A stretch of 64,000 nt of DNA from Axinella damicornis (taxonomy: Eukaryota; Porifera; Demospongiae; Axinellida; Axinellidae). The stretch is from assembly GCA_963931865.1 (NCBI GenBank), contig OZ007506.1, positions 10,479,301 through 10,543,300 on the forward strand, in the 5' to 3' direction. Under the pieces are notes generated by a model that ran no database searches, had not been told where the DNA came from, and was given only the letters and a program-made list of their open reading frames with translations. Position 1 is the first letter of the stretch. Each line of letters begins with the position of its first letter. Of this stretch, positions 21,552 through 34,894 are shown in pieces. The position numbers and the translations under genes were made by a program.

Positions 21552-21675
21552 GGGAACGAGGCTAGCTAAGGGATTGTACTCCGTACCGGTGCTCACCAGG
21601 GGAGCCAGGGAACGAGGCTAGCCATGAGTTTGCATTCCGTACTGGTGCTCACCAGGAGAGCCTGGGAACAAGGCT
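21552..21675 (+). repeat. Satellite array, segment 4
   Basis: About two monomers between the 512-bp duplication and island 1b, breaking after AACAAGGCT. Same order as 9320-9453. Confidence 0.9.
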
Positions 21676-21696
21676 CATTTGTATGGATGTACGTAC

Positions 21697-22108
21697 CTGT
21701 GCTACGGCACACAACAGGGCTAGAATGATGTCACAGCTGAAGAATGTACCCTTCAGAGGGAAGATATGTAAGGGAACAAAATTAACAAAGTCATGGCAAA
21801 AGAACCATATCATGGGATTCAGACAGTCTCACATCACAGAACGGTCTTCGAATGTAAACAAAGACATGAACCAAAATTATGGTTATGTGACTAGCTACAT
21901 ACCTTGCATCTGCTGATCCCACTCTCAAGACATACTTGCGGGCCTGATTTTCGGTCTGTGAGGCAGGAACAGTTCTGATAGCTACCATCACCTTCAAAAC
22001 GACAACCATCCCGTGCTTCGCCATCAACTTCCCTTCATCGCCCAACTTCTCTAAACGCTTATAGTGAGATTGGCCTGCTTCATCTCCTCGTATGCGCTCT
22101 TCACAGCT
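21697..22108 (-). pseudogene. Two-exon coding candidate downstream of the TM gene (island 1b)
   Basis: Exons 21903-22108 (206 nt) and 21697-21750 (54 nt), with the same splice sites and a 152-nt intron as in island 1a. The acceptor of exon 2 reads CTCTGAAG here, weaker than the CCCTGTAG of 1a because AAG replaces TAG. Exon 2 again has TAG after TTC. Exon 1 is open and differs by few residues (VPASQTEN instead of VPASLTEN). Unrecognised family. Confidence 0.38.
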
Positions 22109-22258
22109 CTAAGAGACTACTTGTCAGCGCTTCGCTGGGTCTCCATTGATTCTAGGTCTTGTAGTAAGCCACGCCTTGGCTTCTTCGCTGCTGGCCCGTC
22201 TGTACTATTCACCAGTCGTTCTCAGACCTCGAATGCTCACACGTGTGGGTGTTTGGGG

Positions 22259-22277
22259 TCTGGGAACGAGACTATAT
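22259..22277 (+). repeat. Monomer-like patch inside island 1b
   Basis: Identical to the 1a patch (TCTGGGAACGAGACTATAT), so it was present before the islands were duplicated. Confidence 0.6.
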
Positions 22278-22581
22278 CAGCATAAATTCGATCTGAACAG
22301 CCCCACCCCCTATAAGAAGCAATGCAAACGTGCAATCATGGGTGCATGCAGATTGAGGCAGTACTCTAGCTGAAGGCTCATCAGCCAAGATTAAATGTTA
22401 TCACATTGCACATGCATGATGTCATGGGTCGGTCTGCATGAGCTGCCTGAACTCGTGATTGAAGCAGAACACAATGTCATGTACAATCGTGCAGTTGGAC
22501 TCCCGATTCACGGCCGCCACAACAGACGAAACTTGAAGCATAAACAACTTGAGGATTGTAATTCTGCACAATCAACACTAA

Positions 22582-22587
22582 TTTATT
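22582..22587 (-). other. Poly(A) signal AATAAA (island 1b)
   Basis: Same position relative to the tail exon as in island 1a, with the same GT-rich sequence after it. Confidence 0.6.
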
Positions 22588-22660
22588 AGAATGCAAATTT
22601 AATATTAACTGGCCTGGTATGGCCCAACAACACAATGTCATAATCTCAGGTTGGATAAAA

Positions 22661-22918
22661 TCAACAGCTACGGCATGAACTCAAGATTAATTTCACTTCG
22701 ATTGACATTTCAATTTCATCGTCCTCTTCCGCCTCCTCGGCTGACTTACTGCTCTTGCTCATCGGATAGTACCTGCACAAACAGTGATGCATAGCAACTA
22801 GTCTGAAGAATGAGAAGTCACACTTTCATCTATTGTCTACTCACCTTTCACATCTGCTTTGAGAACGGCAGCATCTGATCAGGAAGACCACACCAATGAT
22901 GATGCAGGCCACTATACC
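22661..22918 (-). CDS. 3' end of a single-pass membrane protein gene, two exons (island 1b)
   Basis: TM exon 22845-22918 and tail exon 22661-22772, separated by the same 72-nt intron with GTGAGT and TTTGTGCAG. The TM exon is as in 1a. The tail has the same acidic run (EEAEEDDEIE) but stops five codons earlier: SSCRSC is followed by TGA where 1a has TGG. The C-terminus is therefore not conserved between copies, while frame and splice sites are. Extracellular exons are missing. Confidence 0.52.
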
Positions 22919-23995
22919 CTATGGAACAGGAGTGCATAATGAGGAAGCGAGTGGAAGGAAGGAACAGAACGATACATGATTGTCCATACAGTGATTGATA
23001 ACACATTTGCTAGAAGGTTGTGCACCATTACAACGCTCCAAGGTCCCACTACACCAAAACTGGGATTCATCTAGCTGGGCGTGGCTACTGTGGATCCACC
23101 TGCAGTGCATGGACCTCCCTAAACGATGCTATGAAGTGTGGACACCTATGGAACTGTGAAGGCCTGGGGATGATCACTGAACCATAAGAAGGAGTGACTG
23201 GAACAAAACTTTACTGTGGGCCTGTTATGCATCCGGCACACTTCCATGATTGCATTCAAGTACAAGGGAGCCTGGGAACGAGGTTAGCCCTGGGCTTGTA
23301 CTCCGCACTGGTGCTCACCAGAGGAGCCTTGGAAAAAGGCTAGCCCAGGGTAAGCACTACACACTGGTGCTCACTAGGGGAGCCTGGAAACGACGCTAGC
23401 CTAGGGATTGTACTCCGCACTGGTGCTCACCATGGGAGCCTGGGAATGAGGCTAGCTCTGGGCTTGTACTCCGTACTGGTGCTCACCAGCGGAGCCGGGG
23501 AATGAGGCTATATGCCCAAATTTGTACTCCGCACTGGTGCTGACCATGGGAGCCTGGGAACGAGGCTAGCCCAGGGATTGTACTCCGTTCTGGTGCTCAA
23601 CAGGGGAACCTGGGAACGAGGCTAGCCCTGGGAGTGTACCCTGTACTGATGCTCACCAGGGGAGCCAGGGAAAGAGGCTAGCCAAGAGCTTGCACTCCGT
23701 ACTGGTGCTCATCAAGGGAGCCTGGGAACAAGGCTAGACCAGGGATTAAACTCCGTACTGGTGCTAACCAGTGGAGCCTGGGAACAAGGCTAGCCATGGG
23801 ATTGTATACTCCGCACTGGTGCTCACCAGTGGAGCCAGGAATGAGGCTAGCCCATGGCTTGTGCTCCACACTGGTGCTCACCAAGGGAGCCTGGGAACAA
23901 GGATAGCCCTGGGATTGTATACTCCGCACAGGTGCTCTCCAAGGGAGTCTGAAATGAGGGTAGCCTAGGGCTTGTACTCCATACTAGCGCTCACC

Positions 23996-24208
23996 GTTCT
24001 CATTCGGCGAATCTCGAACTCCCTGTGTCTCCGCCGCTTGAACGTCACATCTTCCAGTTCTGTCAGACAGAAATGATATCATTGGAATGTCACCCACACA
24101 TCCACAGTTCAAGTACAAGTACATTGTATCCAGCATCCAAATAAGGAGTGTCTGTACACAGGAAGTCACTAACTGGGCTAATTGCCTCCTGAATTGAATT
24201 CCCTGATT
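23996..24208 (+). repeat. S block, type A, short
   Basis: Same TTGTATCCAGCATCC deletion as 11912. CACAGGAAGTCAC and GCCTCCTGAATTG are private changes. Confidence 0.85.
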
Positions 24209-25715
24209 GAGCCTGGGAACAAGGTTAGACCTGGGCTTGTACTCCGTACTGGTGCACACCAGGGGAGCCTGGGAACGAGGCTAGCCCAGGGTCTATACTC
24301 AACACTGGTTCTCACAAGGGGAGCCTGGGAACGAGGCAAGCCCTGGGCGTGTACTCTGTACTGGTGCTCACCAGGAGAGCCTGGGAACAAGGCTAGCCAC
24401 GAGCTTGCATTCCGTACTGGTGCTGATCAGGGAGCCTGGGAACCAGGCTAGTCCAGGGATTGTACTCTGCACTGTAGCTCACCAGGGGAGCCTGGGAACG
24501 AGGCAAGCCCTGGGCGTGTACTCTGTACTGGTGCTCACCAGGAAAGCCTGGGAACAAGGCTAGCCACGAGCTTGCATTCCGTACTGGTGCTGATCAGGGA
24601 GCCTGGGAACCAGGCTAGTCCAGGGATTGTACTCTGCACTGTAGCTCACCAGGGGAGCCTGGGAACAAGGCTAGCCCTGGGATTGTATACTGCGCACTGG
24701 TGCTCTCCAGGGGAGCCTGGAATGAGGCTAGCCCAGGGCTTATACTCTGTACTGTTGCTCACCAGGTGAGCTTGGGAACGAGGTTATATAACACTGGGCT
24801 TGTACTCCGCAGTGGTGCGCACTAGGGGAGCCTGGGAACGAGCCTAGCCCTGACTTGAACTCCGCACTGGTGCTCACTAGGGGAGCCTGGGAACGAGGCT
24901 AGCCCAGGGATTGTACTCCGTACTGGTGCTCACCAGGAGAACCTGGGAACGAGGCTACTCCGTACTGGTGCTCACCAGGAGAACCTGGGAACGAGGCTAC
25001 ACCTGGGCGTGTACTCTGTACTGGTGCTCACCAAGGGAGCCAGGGAACGAGGCTAGCAATGAGCTTGCACTCCGTACTGGTTCTCACCAGCGGAGCCTGG
25101 GAATGAAGCTAGCCATGGGCTTGTACTCGGTACTGGTGCTCACCAGGGGAGCCGGGGAACAAGGCTATATACCTCTGGGCTTGTACTCCACACTGGTGCT
25201 CACTAGGGGAACCTGGGAACGAGCCTAGACCTGACTTGTACTCCGCACTGGTGCTAACAAGGGGAGCCTGCGAACGAGGCTAGCTCAGGGATTGTACTCC
25301 GAACTGGTGCTCTCCAGGGAAACCTGGGAACAAGGCTAGCACTGGGCATCTACTCTGTACTAGTGCTCACCAGCGGAGCCAAGGAACGAGGTTAGCCATG
25401 AACTTGCACTCTATCCTGGTGCTCACCAGGAGAGACTGGGAACTAGGCTAGCCATGAGCTTGCACTCCGTACTGGTGCTCATCTGGGGAGCCTGGGAACA
25501 AGGCTAGCCCTGGGATTATACTCCGTACTGATGCTAACCAGGGGAGCCTGGGAACGAGGCTAGCCCTGGGATTGTATACTCCGCACTGGTGCTAACCAGG
25601 GAAGCCTGGAATGAGGCTAGACCAGGGCTTGGGATTGTATACTCCGCACTGGGGCTCTTCAGGGGAGCCTGGAATGAGGGTAACCTAGGGCTTGTACTCC
25701 ATACTGGCGCTCACT

Positions 25716-25852
25716 GTTCTCATTCGGCGAATCTCGAATTCCTTGTGTCTCCACATATTGAACGTCACATCTTGCAGTTCTGTCAGACAGAAATTATATG
25801 ATTGGAATGTCACCCACACATCCACAGATCAAGTACAAGTACATTGTATCCA
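25716..25852 (+). repeat. S block, type E (truncated)
   Basis: CTCCACATATTGAACG and AATTATATGATTGG. Stops at TTGTATCCA, followed by AGCCAGAGGAGCC. Confidence 0.85.
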
Positions 25853-26651
25853 AGCCAGAGGAGCCTGGGAAAGAGGTTAGCCCTGGGTTTGTACTCCGTA
25901 CTGGTATTCACTAGGGGAGCCTGGGAACGAGGCTAACCCTGACTTGTACTCCGAACTGGTGCTCACTAGGGGAGCCTGGGAACGAGGCTAGCCCAGGGAT
26001 TGTATACTGTGCACTGGTGCTCTCCAGGGGAGCCTGCAAAGAGGCTAGCCCAGGGCTTATACTCTGTACTGTTGCTCACCAGGGGAGTTTGGGAACCAGG
26101 CTATATAGCTCTGGGCTTGTACTCCGCACTGGTGCTCTCTAGGGGAACCTGGGAACTAGCCTAGATCTGACTTGTACTCCCCACTGGTGCTAACAAGGGG
26201 AGCCTGAGAACGAGGCTAGCTCAGGGATTGTACTCCGTACTGGTGCTCTCCAGTGAAACCTGGGAACGAGGCTAGCACTGGACATCTACTCTGTACTGGT
26301 GCTCACCAGGGGAGCCAAGGAACGAGGCTAGCAATGAACTTGCACTCCATCCTGGTGCTCAACAGGAGAGACTGGGAACAAGGCTAGCCATGAGCTTGCA
26401 CTCCGTACTGGTGCTCATCAGGGGAGCCTGGGAACAAGGCTAGCCCAGGGATTGTACTCCATACTGATGCTAACCAGGGGAGCCTGGGAACAAGGCTAGC
26501 CCTGGGATTGTATACTCCGCACTGGTGCTCACCAGGGGAGCCTAAAATGAGGCTAGCCCAGGGCTTGGGATTGTATACTCCGCACTGGTGCTCTCCAGGG
26601 GAGCCTGGAATAAGGGTAACCTAGGGCTTGTACTCCATACTGGCGCACACC

Positions 26652-26788
26652 GTTCTCATTCGGCGAATCTCGAACTCCTTGTGTCTCAACCGCTTGAACG
26701 TCACATCTTGCAGTTCTGTCAGACAGAAATGATATGATTGGAATGTCACCCACACATCCACAGATCAAGTACAAGTACATTGTATCCA
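26652..26788 (+). repeat. S block, type E (truncated)
   Basis: CTCAACCGCTTGAACG and AATGATATGATTGG. Same stop point as the other E blocks; 936 bp after the previous one. Confidence 0.85.
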
Positions 26789-27821
26789 AGCCAGAGGAGC
26801 CTGGGAATGAGGTTAGCCCTGGGTTTGTACTCCGTACTGGTATTCACTAGGGGAGCCTTGGAACGAGGCTAACCCTGACTTGTACTCCGAACTGGTGCTC
26901 ACTAGGGGAGCCTGGGAACGAGGCTAGCCCAGGGATTGTACTCCGTTCTGGTGCTCACCAGAGGAACCTGGGAACGAGGCTAACCCTGGGCGTGTACTCT
27001 CTACTGGTGCTCACCAAGGGAGCCAGGGAATGAGGCTAGCCATGAGTTTGCACTTTTTGCTGGTGCTCACCAGGACAGGGATAGCCATGAGCTTGCACTC
27101 CATACTGGTGCTCATCCAGGGAGCCTGAGAACAAGGCTAGCCGAGGGGTTGTACTCCGCACAAGTGCTCACCAGGGGAGCCTGGCAAAAAGGCTAGCCTA
27201 TATACGTGCTCACCAGTGGAGCCTGGTATGAGGGGATTGTACTCCGTACTGGTACTCACCAGGGGAACCTCGGAACTAGGCTAGCCCTGGGCGTGAACTC
27301 TGTGCTAGTGCTCACCAGGGGAGCCTGGGAACAATGCTAGCTCTGGGATTGTAAACTCCGCACTGGTACTCTCCAGGGGAACTTGGAATGAGGCTAGCCC
27401 AGGATTTATACTCTGTACTGGTGCTCACCAGGGCAGCCTGGAATGCGGTGAGACCAGGGATTGTACTCCGTACTGGTGCTCACCAGGGAAACCTGGGAGC
27501 TAGGCTAGCCCTGTGTGGGAACTCTGTACTAGTGCTCACCAGGAGAGCCTGGAAACAAGGCTAGCCATGAGCTTGCACTCTGTACTGGTGCTCAACAGGG
27601 GAGCCTGGGAACAAGGCTAGCCCAGGGATTGTACTCTGCAATGGTGTTCACCAGGGGAGCCTGGGAACAAGGCTAGCCATGGGATTGTATACTCCGCACT
27701 GGTGCTCTCCAAGGGAACCTGGAATGAGGCTAGCCCAGGGCTTATACTCTGTACTGGTGCTCACCAGGGTAGCCTGGGAAGGAGGCTAGCACTGGGCTTG
27801 TACTCCATACTGGCGTTCACC

Positions 27822-28042
27822 GTTCTCATTCGGCGAACCTCGAACTCCTTTTGTCTCCGTCGCGTGAACGTCTCATCTTCCAATTCTGTCAGACAGAAAC
27901 GATGTCATTGCAATATCACCCACACAACCACAGTTGAAGTACAAGTACATTGTAACCATACAAGGTGCATCCAAACAAGGAGTGTCTGTACAAAGGATGT
28001 CACAACCTGGGCTAATTCCATTCTGAATTGGTTTCCCTCAAT
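27822..28042 (+). repeat. S block, type B
   Basis: CCGTCGCGTGAACG and GAAACGATGTCATTGCAATATC. Offset 10775 from 17047 and 20286 to 48108. Confidence 0.85.
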
Positions 28043-29238
28043 GAGCCTAGGAACGAGGTTAACTCTGGGCTTGTACTCCGCACTGGTGCTCACTAGGAGA
28101 GCCTGGGAATGAGGCAAACCTAGGGATTGTACTCTGTACTGGTGCTCACCAGGGAAGCTTGGGAACGAAGTTAGCCTAGGGATTGTACTCCTTACTGGTG
28201 CTCACCAAAGAAGCCTGGGAATGAGGTTAGACCTGGGATTGTACTCCGTACAGGTTCTTACCAGGGGAGCCGGGGAACGAGGATATATAGCCCTTGGCTT
28301 TGTACTCCGCACTGGTGCTCACTAGGGGAGCTTGGGAACGAGGCAAGCCCTTGGCGTGTACTCTGTACTGGTACTCACCAGGGGAGCCAGGGAACGAGGC
28401 TAGCCATGAGCTTGCACTCCTTACTGGTGCTCACCAGGAGAGCCTGGGAACAAGGCTAGCCGAGAGTCCATACTGGTGCTCATCAAGGGAGCCTGGGAAC
28501 AAATCTAGCCCATCGATTGTACTCCATACTGGTGCTCATCAGGGAAGCCTGGGAACAAGGCTAGCCTGTTTACGTGCTCACCAAGGGAGCCTGGAATGCG
28601 GTTAGCCCAGGGACTGTACTCCGTACTGGTGCTCACCAGGGGAACCTGGGAGCTAGCCTAGCCCTGGGTGTGAACTATGTACTAGTGCTCACCAGGAGAG
28701 CTTGGAAACAAGGCTAGCCGTGAGCTTGCACTCTGTACTGGTGCTCAACAGGGGAGCCTGGTAACGAGGCTAGCCCTGGGTTTGTACTCGAGACTTGTGC
28801 TCACAAGGGGAGCCTGGGAACGACGCAAACCTAGGGATTGTACTCTGTACTGGTGCACACATGGGGAGCCTGGAAACGAGGCTAGCCATGAGCTTGCACT
28901 CGGTACTGGTGCTCACCAAAGACCTTTGGAACAAGGCTAGCCATGAGCTTAAACTCCATACTGGTGCTCATCAGGGGAGCATGGGAACAAGGATAGCCAG
29001 GGATTGTACTCCGTACTGGTGCTCATCAGGGGAGCCTGGGAACAAGGTTAGCCTGTTAACGTGCTCACCAGGGGAGCCTGGAATGCGGCTAACTCAGGGA
29101 TTGTACTCCGTACTGGTGCTCACCAGGGGAGCCAGAAAAACAAGGCTTGCCCAGGGATTGTATACTCGGCACTGGTGCTCTCCAGGGGCGCCTGGAATGA
29201 GGGTAGCCTAGGGCTTGTACTCCATACTTGCGCTCACC

Positions 29239-29459
29239 GTTGTAATTCGGCGAATCTCGAACTCCTTGTGTCTCTGCCGCTTGAACGTCACATCTTCCAG
29301 TTCTGTCAGACAGAAACGATATCATTGGAATGTCACCAACACATCCACAGTTCAAGTACAAGTACATTGTATCCATACAAGGTGAATCCAAATAAGGAGT
29401 GTCTGTACGCAGGATGTCACTACCTGGGCTAATTGCTTCCTGAATTGGTTTCCCTGAAT
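29239..29459 (+). repeat. S block, type A
   Basis: Opens GTTGTAATTCGG. GAAACGATATCATTGG breaks the palindrome by one base. GGTGAATCCAAAT is private. Confidence 0.85.
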
Positions 29460-30180
29460 GAACCTGGGAACGAGGTTAGACCTGGGCTTGTACTTCGTAC
29501 TGGTGCACACAAGGGGAGCCTGGGAAAGAAGCTAGCCTAGGGATTGTACTCCGTACTGGTGCTCACCAAAGGAGCCTGGGAATGAGGTTAGCCCTTCGAT
29601 TGTACATGCACTGGTGCTCACCAACGGAGCCGGGGATCGAGGCTATATAGCCCTTGGCTTGTAGTCCGCACTGGTGCTAACCAAGTGAGCCTGGGAACGA
29701 GGCAAGCCCTGGGCGTGTACTCTGTACTGGTGCTCAAAAGGGGAGCCAGGGAACGAAGCTAGCCCTGAGCTTGCTCTCCTTACTGGTGCTCACCAGGAGA
29801 ACCTGGGAACAAGGCTAGGCAATAGTCCATACTGGTGCTCATCTGGGGAGCCTGGGAACAAATCTAGCCCAGGGATTGTACTCCGTACTGGTGCTCACCA
29901 GGTGAACCTGGGAGCTAGGCTAGCCCTGGGTGTGAACTCTGTACTAGTGCTCACCAGGAGAGCCTAGAAACAAGGCTAGCCTTGAGCTTGCGCTCTGTAC
30001 TGATGCTCAACAGGGGAGCCTGGGAACAAGACTAGCCCAGGGCTTGTACTCAGCATTGGGGCTCACCAGGGGAGCCTGGGAACAAGGGTAGCCCTGGGAT
30101 TGTATACTCCGCACTGGTGCTCTCCAGAGGAGCCTGGGATGAGGGTAGCCTAGGGCTTGTATTCCATACTGGCACTCACC

Positions 30181-30402
30181 GTTCTAATTCGGCGAATCTC
30201 GAACTCCTTGTGTGTCCGCCGCTTGAACGTCACATCTTCCAGTTCTGTCAGACAGAAATGATATCATTGGAATGTCACCCACACATCCACAGTTCAAGTA
30301 CAAGTACATTGTATCCATACATGGTGCATCCAAATAAACAGTGTGTGTACACAGGATGTCACTACCTGGGCTAATTGCATCCTGAAATTGGCTTCCCTGA
30401 AT
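30181..30402 (+). repeat. S block, type A
   Basis: CTTGTGTGTCCGCCGC, AAATAAACAGTGTG and CCTGAAATTGG. The AAATAAACAG and GAAATTGG markers are shared with 51435. Confidence 0.85.
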
Positions 30403-31116
30403 GAGCCTGGGAAAAAGGTTAGACCTGGGCTTGTACTTCGCACTGGTGCACAACAGGGGAGCCTGGGAACGAGGCTAGCCCTGACTTTGTACTACAAACT
30501 GGTGCTCACTAGGGGAGCCTTGGAACAAAGCTACCCTAGGGATTGTACTCCGCACTGGTGCTCACCAAGGGAGCATGGGAATGAGGTTAGCGCTGGGATT
30601 GTACTCTGTACTGGTGCTCACCAGGGGAGCCGGGGAACGAGGCTATATAGCCGTTGGCTTGTACTCAGCACTGGTGCTCACTAGGGCAGCCTGGGAACAA
30701 GGCTAGCCTGTATATGTGCTCACCAGGGGAGCCTGGAATTCGACTAGCCCAGGGATTGTACTCTGTACTGGTGCTCACCAAGGGAACCTGGGAACGAGGC
30801 TAGCCATGGGTGTGAACTCTGTACTAGTGCTCACCAGGAGAACCTGGGAACAAGGCTAGCCATGAGCTTGCACTTTGTACTAGTGCTCATCAGGGGAGCC
30901 TGGGAACAAGTCTAGCCCAGGGATTGTACTCTGCATTGAAGCTCACCAGGGGAGCCTGGGAACAAGGCTAGCCCTGGGATTGCATACTCCACACTGGTGC
31001 TCTCCAGGGGAACTTGGAATGAGGCTTGCCCAGGGCTTATACTCTGTACTGGTGCTCACCAGGGCAGCCTGGGAACGAGGGTAGCACTGGGCTTATACTC
31101 CATCATGGCGCTCACC

Positions 31117-31337
31117 GTTTTCATTCGGCAAACCACGAACTTCTTTTGTCTCCGTCGCTTGAACGTCTCATCTTCCAATTCTGTCAGACAGAAATAATGT
31201 CATTGGAATAGCACCCACACAACCACAGTTGAAGTACAAGTACATTGTATCCATACAAGATTGCATCCAAATAAGGAGTGTCTGTACACAGGATTCACTA
31301 CCTGGGCTAATTGCATCCTGAATTGGTTTCCCTGAAT
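31117..31337 (+). repeat. S block, type B
   Basis: GTTTTCATTCGGCAAACC, AATAATGTCATTGG and CAAGATTGCATCC. Its 5' end (GGCAAACC) resembles 33231 and 52370. Confidence 0.85.
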
Positions 31338-32364
31338 GAGCCTGGGAACGAGGTTAGAACTGGGCTTGTACTTCGTACAGGTGCACACCAGGGGAGCCTG
31401 GAAACGAGGCTAGCCCTGGGTTTGTACTCTACACTCGTGCTAACTAGGGGAGCCTGGGAACGAAGCTAGCCTAGGGATAGGATTGTACTCCGTACTGGTG
31501 CTCACAAAGGTAGCCTGGGAATCAGGTTAGCCCTGGGATTGTACTTAGTACTGGTGCTCACAGGGGAGCCGGGGATCGAGGCTATATAGGCCTTGGCTTG
31601 TACTCCGCACTGGTGCTCACTAAGGGAGCCTTGGAACGAGGCTAGCCCTGACTTGTACTCCGCACTGGAGCTCACTAGAGGAGCCTGGGAACGAGGCAAG
31701 CCCTGGGCGTGTACTCCATACTGGTGCTCACCAGGAGAGCCTGGGAACTAGGCTAGCCATGAGTCCATACTGGTGCTCATCAGGGGAGTCTGGGAACAAA
31801 TCTAGCCCAGGGATTGTACTCCATGCTGGTGCTCACCAGTGGAGAATGGGAACAAGGCTAGCCAAGAGTCCATTCTGGTGCTCATCAAGGGAGCATGGGA
31901 ACAAATCTAGCCCAGGGATTATACTCCATACTGGTGCTCACCAGTGGAGCCTGGGAACAAGGCTAGCCTGTATACGTGCTCACCAGGGGAGCCTGGAATG
32001 CGGTTAGCGCAGGGATTGTACTCCGTACTGGTGCTCACCAAGGGGACCTGGGAGCTAGGCTAGCCCTCTGTACTAGTGCTCACCAGGAGAGCCTGTAAAC
32101 AAGGCTAGCCATGAGCTTGCACTCTGTACGGGTCTCAACAGGGGAGCCTGGGTACAAGGCTAGCCCAGGGATTGTACTCTGCATTGGTGCTCACCAGGTG
32201 AGCCTTGGAACAAGGCTTGCCCAGGGATTGGATACTCCGCACTGGTGCTCTCCAGGGGAACTTGGAATGAGACTAGCCCAGGGCTTATACTCTGTACTGG
32301 TGCTCACCAGGGCAGCATGGGAACGAGGCTTGCACTGGGCTTGTACTCCATCCTGGCACTCACC

Positions 32365-32584
32365 GTTCTCATTCGGTGAACCTCAAACTCCTTTTGTCTC
32401 CGTCGCTTGAACGTCTCATCTTCCAATTCTGTCAGACAGAAATGATGTCATTGGAATAACACCCACACAACCACAGTTGAAGCACAAGTACATTGTATCC
32501 ATACAAGGTGCATCCAAATAAGGAGAGTCTGTACAAAGGATGTCACAACCTGGGCTAATTCCTTCCTGAATTGGTTTCCTTCAA
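32365..32584 (+). repeat. S block, type B
   Basis: CATTCGGTGAACC, GAAGCACAAG and a CTTCCTGAATTGG end. GGAATAACACCC as in 4798. Confidence 0.85.
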
Positions 32585-33230
32585 TGAGCATAGGAACGAG
32601 GTTATCCCTGGGCTTGTACTCCGCACTGGTGCTCACTAGGGGAGCCTGGGAACGAGGCAAACCGAGGGATTGTACTCTGTACTGGTGCTCACCAAGGGAG
32701 CCTGGAAACGAGGCTAGCCATGAGCTTGCACTCCATACTGATGCTCATCAGGGGAGCCCGGGAACAAGGCTAGCCAGGGATTGTACTCCGTACTGGTGCT
32801 CACCAGGGGAGCATGGGAACAAGGCTAGCCTGTATACGTGCTCACCAGGGGAGCCTGGAATGCGGCTAACTCAGGGATTGTACTCCGTACTGGTGCTCTC
32901 CAGGTGAACCTGGGAACGAGGCTAGCCCTGGGCGTGAACTATGTACTAGTGCTCACCAGGAGAGCCTGGGAACAAGGCTCGCCATGAGCTTACACTCTGT
33001 ACTGGTGCCAATCAAGGGAGCCTTGGAACAAGGCTAGCCCAGGGATTGTACTCTGTACTGGTACTTACCAGGGAAGCCTGGGAACAGGGCTAGCCCTAGG
33101 ATTGTATACTCTGCACTGGTGCTTTCCAGGGGAGCCTGGAATGAGGCTAGCCCAGGGCTGTACTGGTGCTCACAAAGGAAGCATGGGAACGAGGCTAGCT
33201 CTGGGCTTGTACTCCATACTGGCACTCACC

Positions 33231-33437
33231 GTTCTCATTCGGCAAACCTCGAACTCCTTTTGTCTCCGCAACTTGAACGTCGCATCTTCCAATTCTGTCA
33301 GACAGAAATGATGTCATTGGAATATCACCCACACAACCACAGTTTAAGTACAAGTACATTGTATCCATACTAAGGAGAGTCTGTACACAGGATGTCACAA
33401 CCTGGGCTAATTGCATCCTGAATTGGTTTCCCTATAT
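33231..33437 (+). repeat. S block, type B, short
   Basis: GGCAAACC, GCAACTTGAACGTCGC and the CCATACTAAGGAGAG deletion. Nearly the same as 52370. Confidence 0.85.
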
Positions 33438-34354
33438 GAGACTGATAACCAGGTTATCCCTGGGCTTGTACTCCGCACTTGTGCTCACCAGAGGAGTCTG
33501 GTAACGAGGCTAGCCCTGGGATTGTATACTCCGCACTGGTGCTCACTAGGGGAGCCAGGGAACGAGCCTAGCTATGGGGCTTGTACTCCGTACTGGTGCT
33601 CACCAAGGGAGCCCGGGAACGAGGCTATATAACCCTGGGCTTGTACTCCACACTGGTGCTCACTAGGGGAGCCTGGGAACGAGGATAGCCCTGATTTGTA
33701 CTCCGAACTGGTGCTCACTAGGGGAGCCTGGAAACGAGGCTAGCCCTAGGTGTGTACTCTGTACTGGTGCACACCAGGGAACGAGGCTAGCAATGAGCTT
33801 CCACTCCGTACTGGTGCTCACCAGGGGAGCCAGGAACGAGGATAGCCATGAGCTTACACTCCTTACTGGTGCTCACCAGGTGAGCCTTGGAACAAGGCTA
33901 GCCATGAGCTTGCAGTCCGTACTGGTGAAAACAGGGTTTGCAGTCCGTACTGGTGAAAACGGGGTAGCCTGGGAGCAAGGCAAGCCCAGGGATTGTACTC
34001 CGTACTGGTGCTCACATGGGGAGCCTAGGAACAATGCTAGCCCTGGGATCGTATTCTCCGCACTGGTGCTCACCAGGGGAGCCAGGGATGAGGCTAGCCT
34101 TGAGCTTGCACTCCGTACTGGTGCTTACCAGGAGAGCCTGGGAACAAGGCTAGCCATGAGCTTGCAATCCGTACTGGTGCTCAATAGGGGAGCCTGGGAA
34201 CAAGTCTAGCCCAGGGATTGCACTCCGTACTGGGGCTCACCAGGGGAGTCTGGGAACAAGGCTAGCCTTGGGATTGTACACTCCGCACTGGTGCTCACCA
34301 GGGGAGCCTGGAATGAGGTTAGCGCAGGGCTTGTACTCCGAACTGGTGCTCACC

Positions 34355-34575
34355 GTTCTCATTCGGCGAACCTCAAACTCCTTTTGTCTCCGCCCCTTCA
34401 ACGTCTCATCTTCCAGTTCTGTCTGACAGAAATGATGTCATTGGAATGTCACCCACACAACCACAGTTCAAGTACAAGTTCATTGTATCCATACATGGTG
34501 CATACAAATAAGGAGTGTCTGCACAAAGGATGGCACAACCTGGGCTAATTGCATCCTGAATTGGTTTCCCTAAAT
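34355..34575 (+). repeat. S block, type C
   Basis: CCGCCCCTTCAACG, AAGTTCATTGTATCC and GGATGGCACAACC. It keeps the CAAATAAGGAG segment that the other C blocks have lost, so it looks like the most complete C copy. Confidence 0.85.
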
Positions 34576-34894
34576 GAGCCTGGGAACGAGGTTAGCCTTG
34601 GGATTGTACTCCGTACTGGTGCTCACTAGGGGAGCCTGGGAACGAGGCTAGCCCTGGGTTTGTACTCCGCACTGGTGCTCACTAGGGGAGCCTGGGAACG
34701 AGGCTAGCTCAGGGATTGTACTCCGTACTGGTGCTCACCAGGGGAGCCTGGGAACGAGGCTAGCCCTGGGTGTGTACTCTGTAAAGGTGCTCACCCGAGG
34801 AGCCAGGGAACGAGGCTGGCCATGAGTTTGCATTCGGTACTGGTGCTCACCAGGAGAGCCTGGGAACAAGGCTAATTTGTATGGATGTACGTAC

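Larger units (their letters stand above)
21676..23254. other. Unique island 1b (second copy)
   Basis: Nearly identical to island 1a by eye, with the same edges on the left. On the right the S block is cut to 12 bp (TTCAAGTACAAG, 23255-23266) and monomers follow at once. It keeps the GTTATGCATCC stretch lost in 1a. CACACGTGTG is retained and the monomer-like patch is at 22259-22277. Bases 22109-22581 hold no supported exon. Confidence 0.9.
23255..34874 (+). repeat. Satellite array, segment 5
   Basis: Begins with the 12-bp S remnant TTCAAGTACAAG. Contains ten S blocks. A ~167-bp unit is doubled at 24321-24660 (GCTGATCAGGGAGCC at 24421 and 24588). Bases 29800-31400 match 51100-52600 (offset 21253). 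Bases 33540-34350 repeat the pre-island order of 7190-8990. No gene seen. Confidence 0.95.

Noticed and set aside
29061..29432. Frame open through the S block (SANLELL, FQFCQTE, TLYPYMVHPNKE) repeated many times
   Set aside because: B blocks with GGAATAACACCC have a stop, D blocks shift frame, E and G blocks are cut, and the opposite strand is equally open. No sign of selection for a protein.
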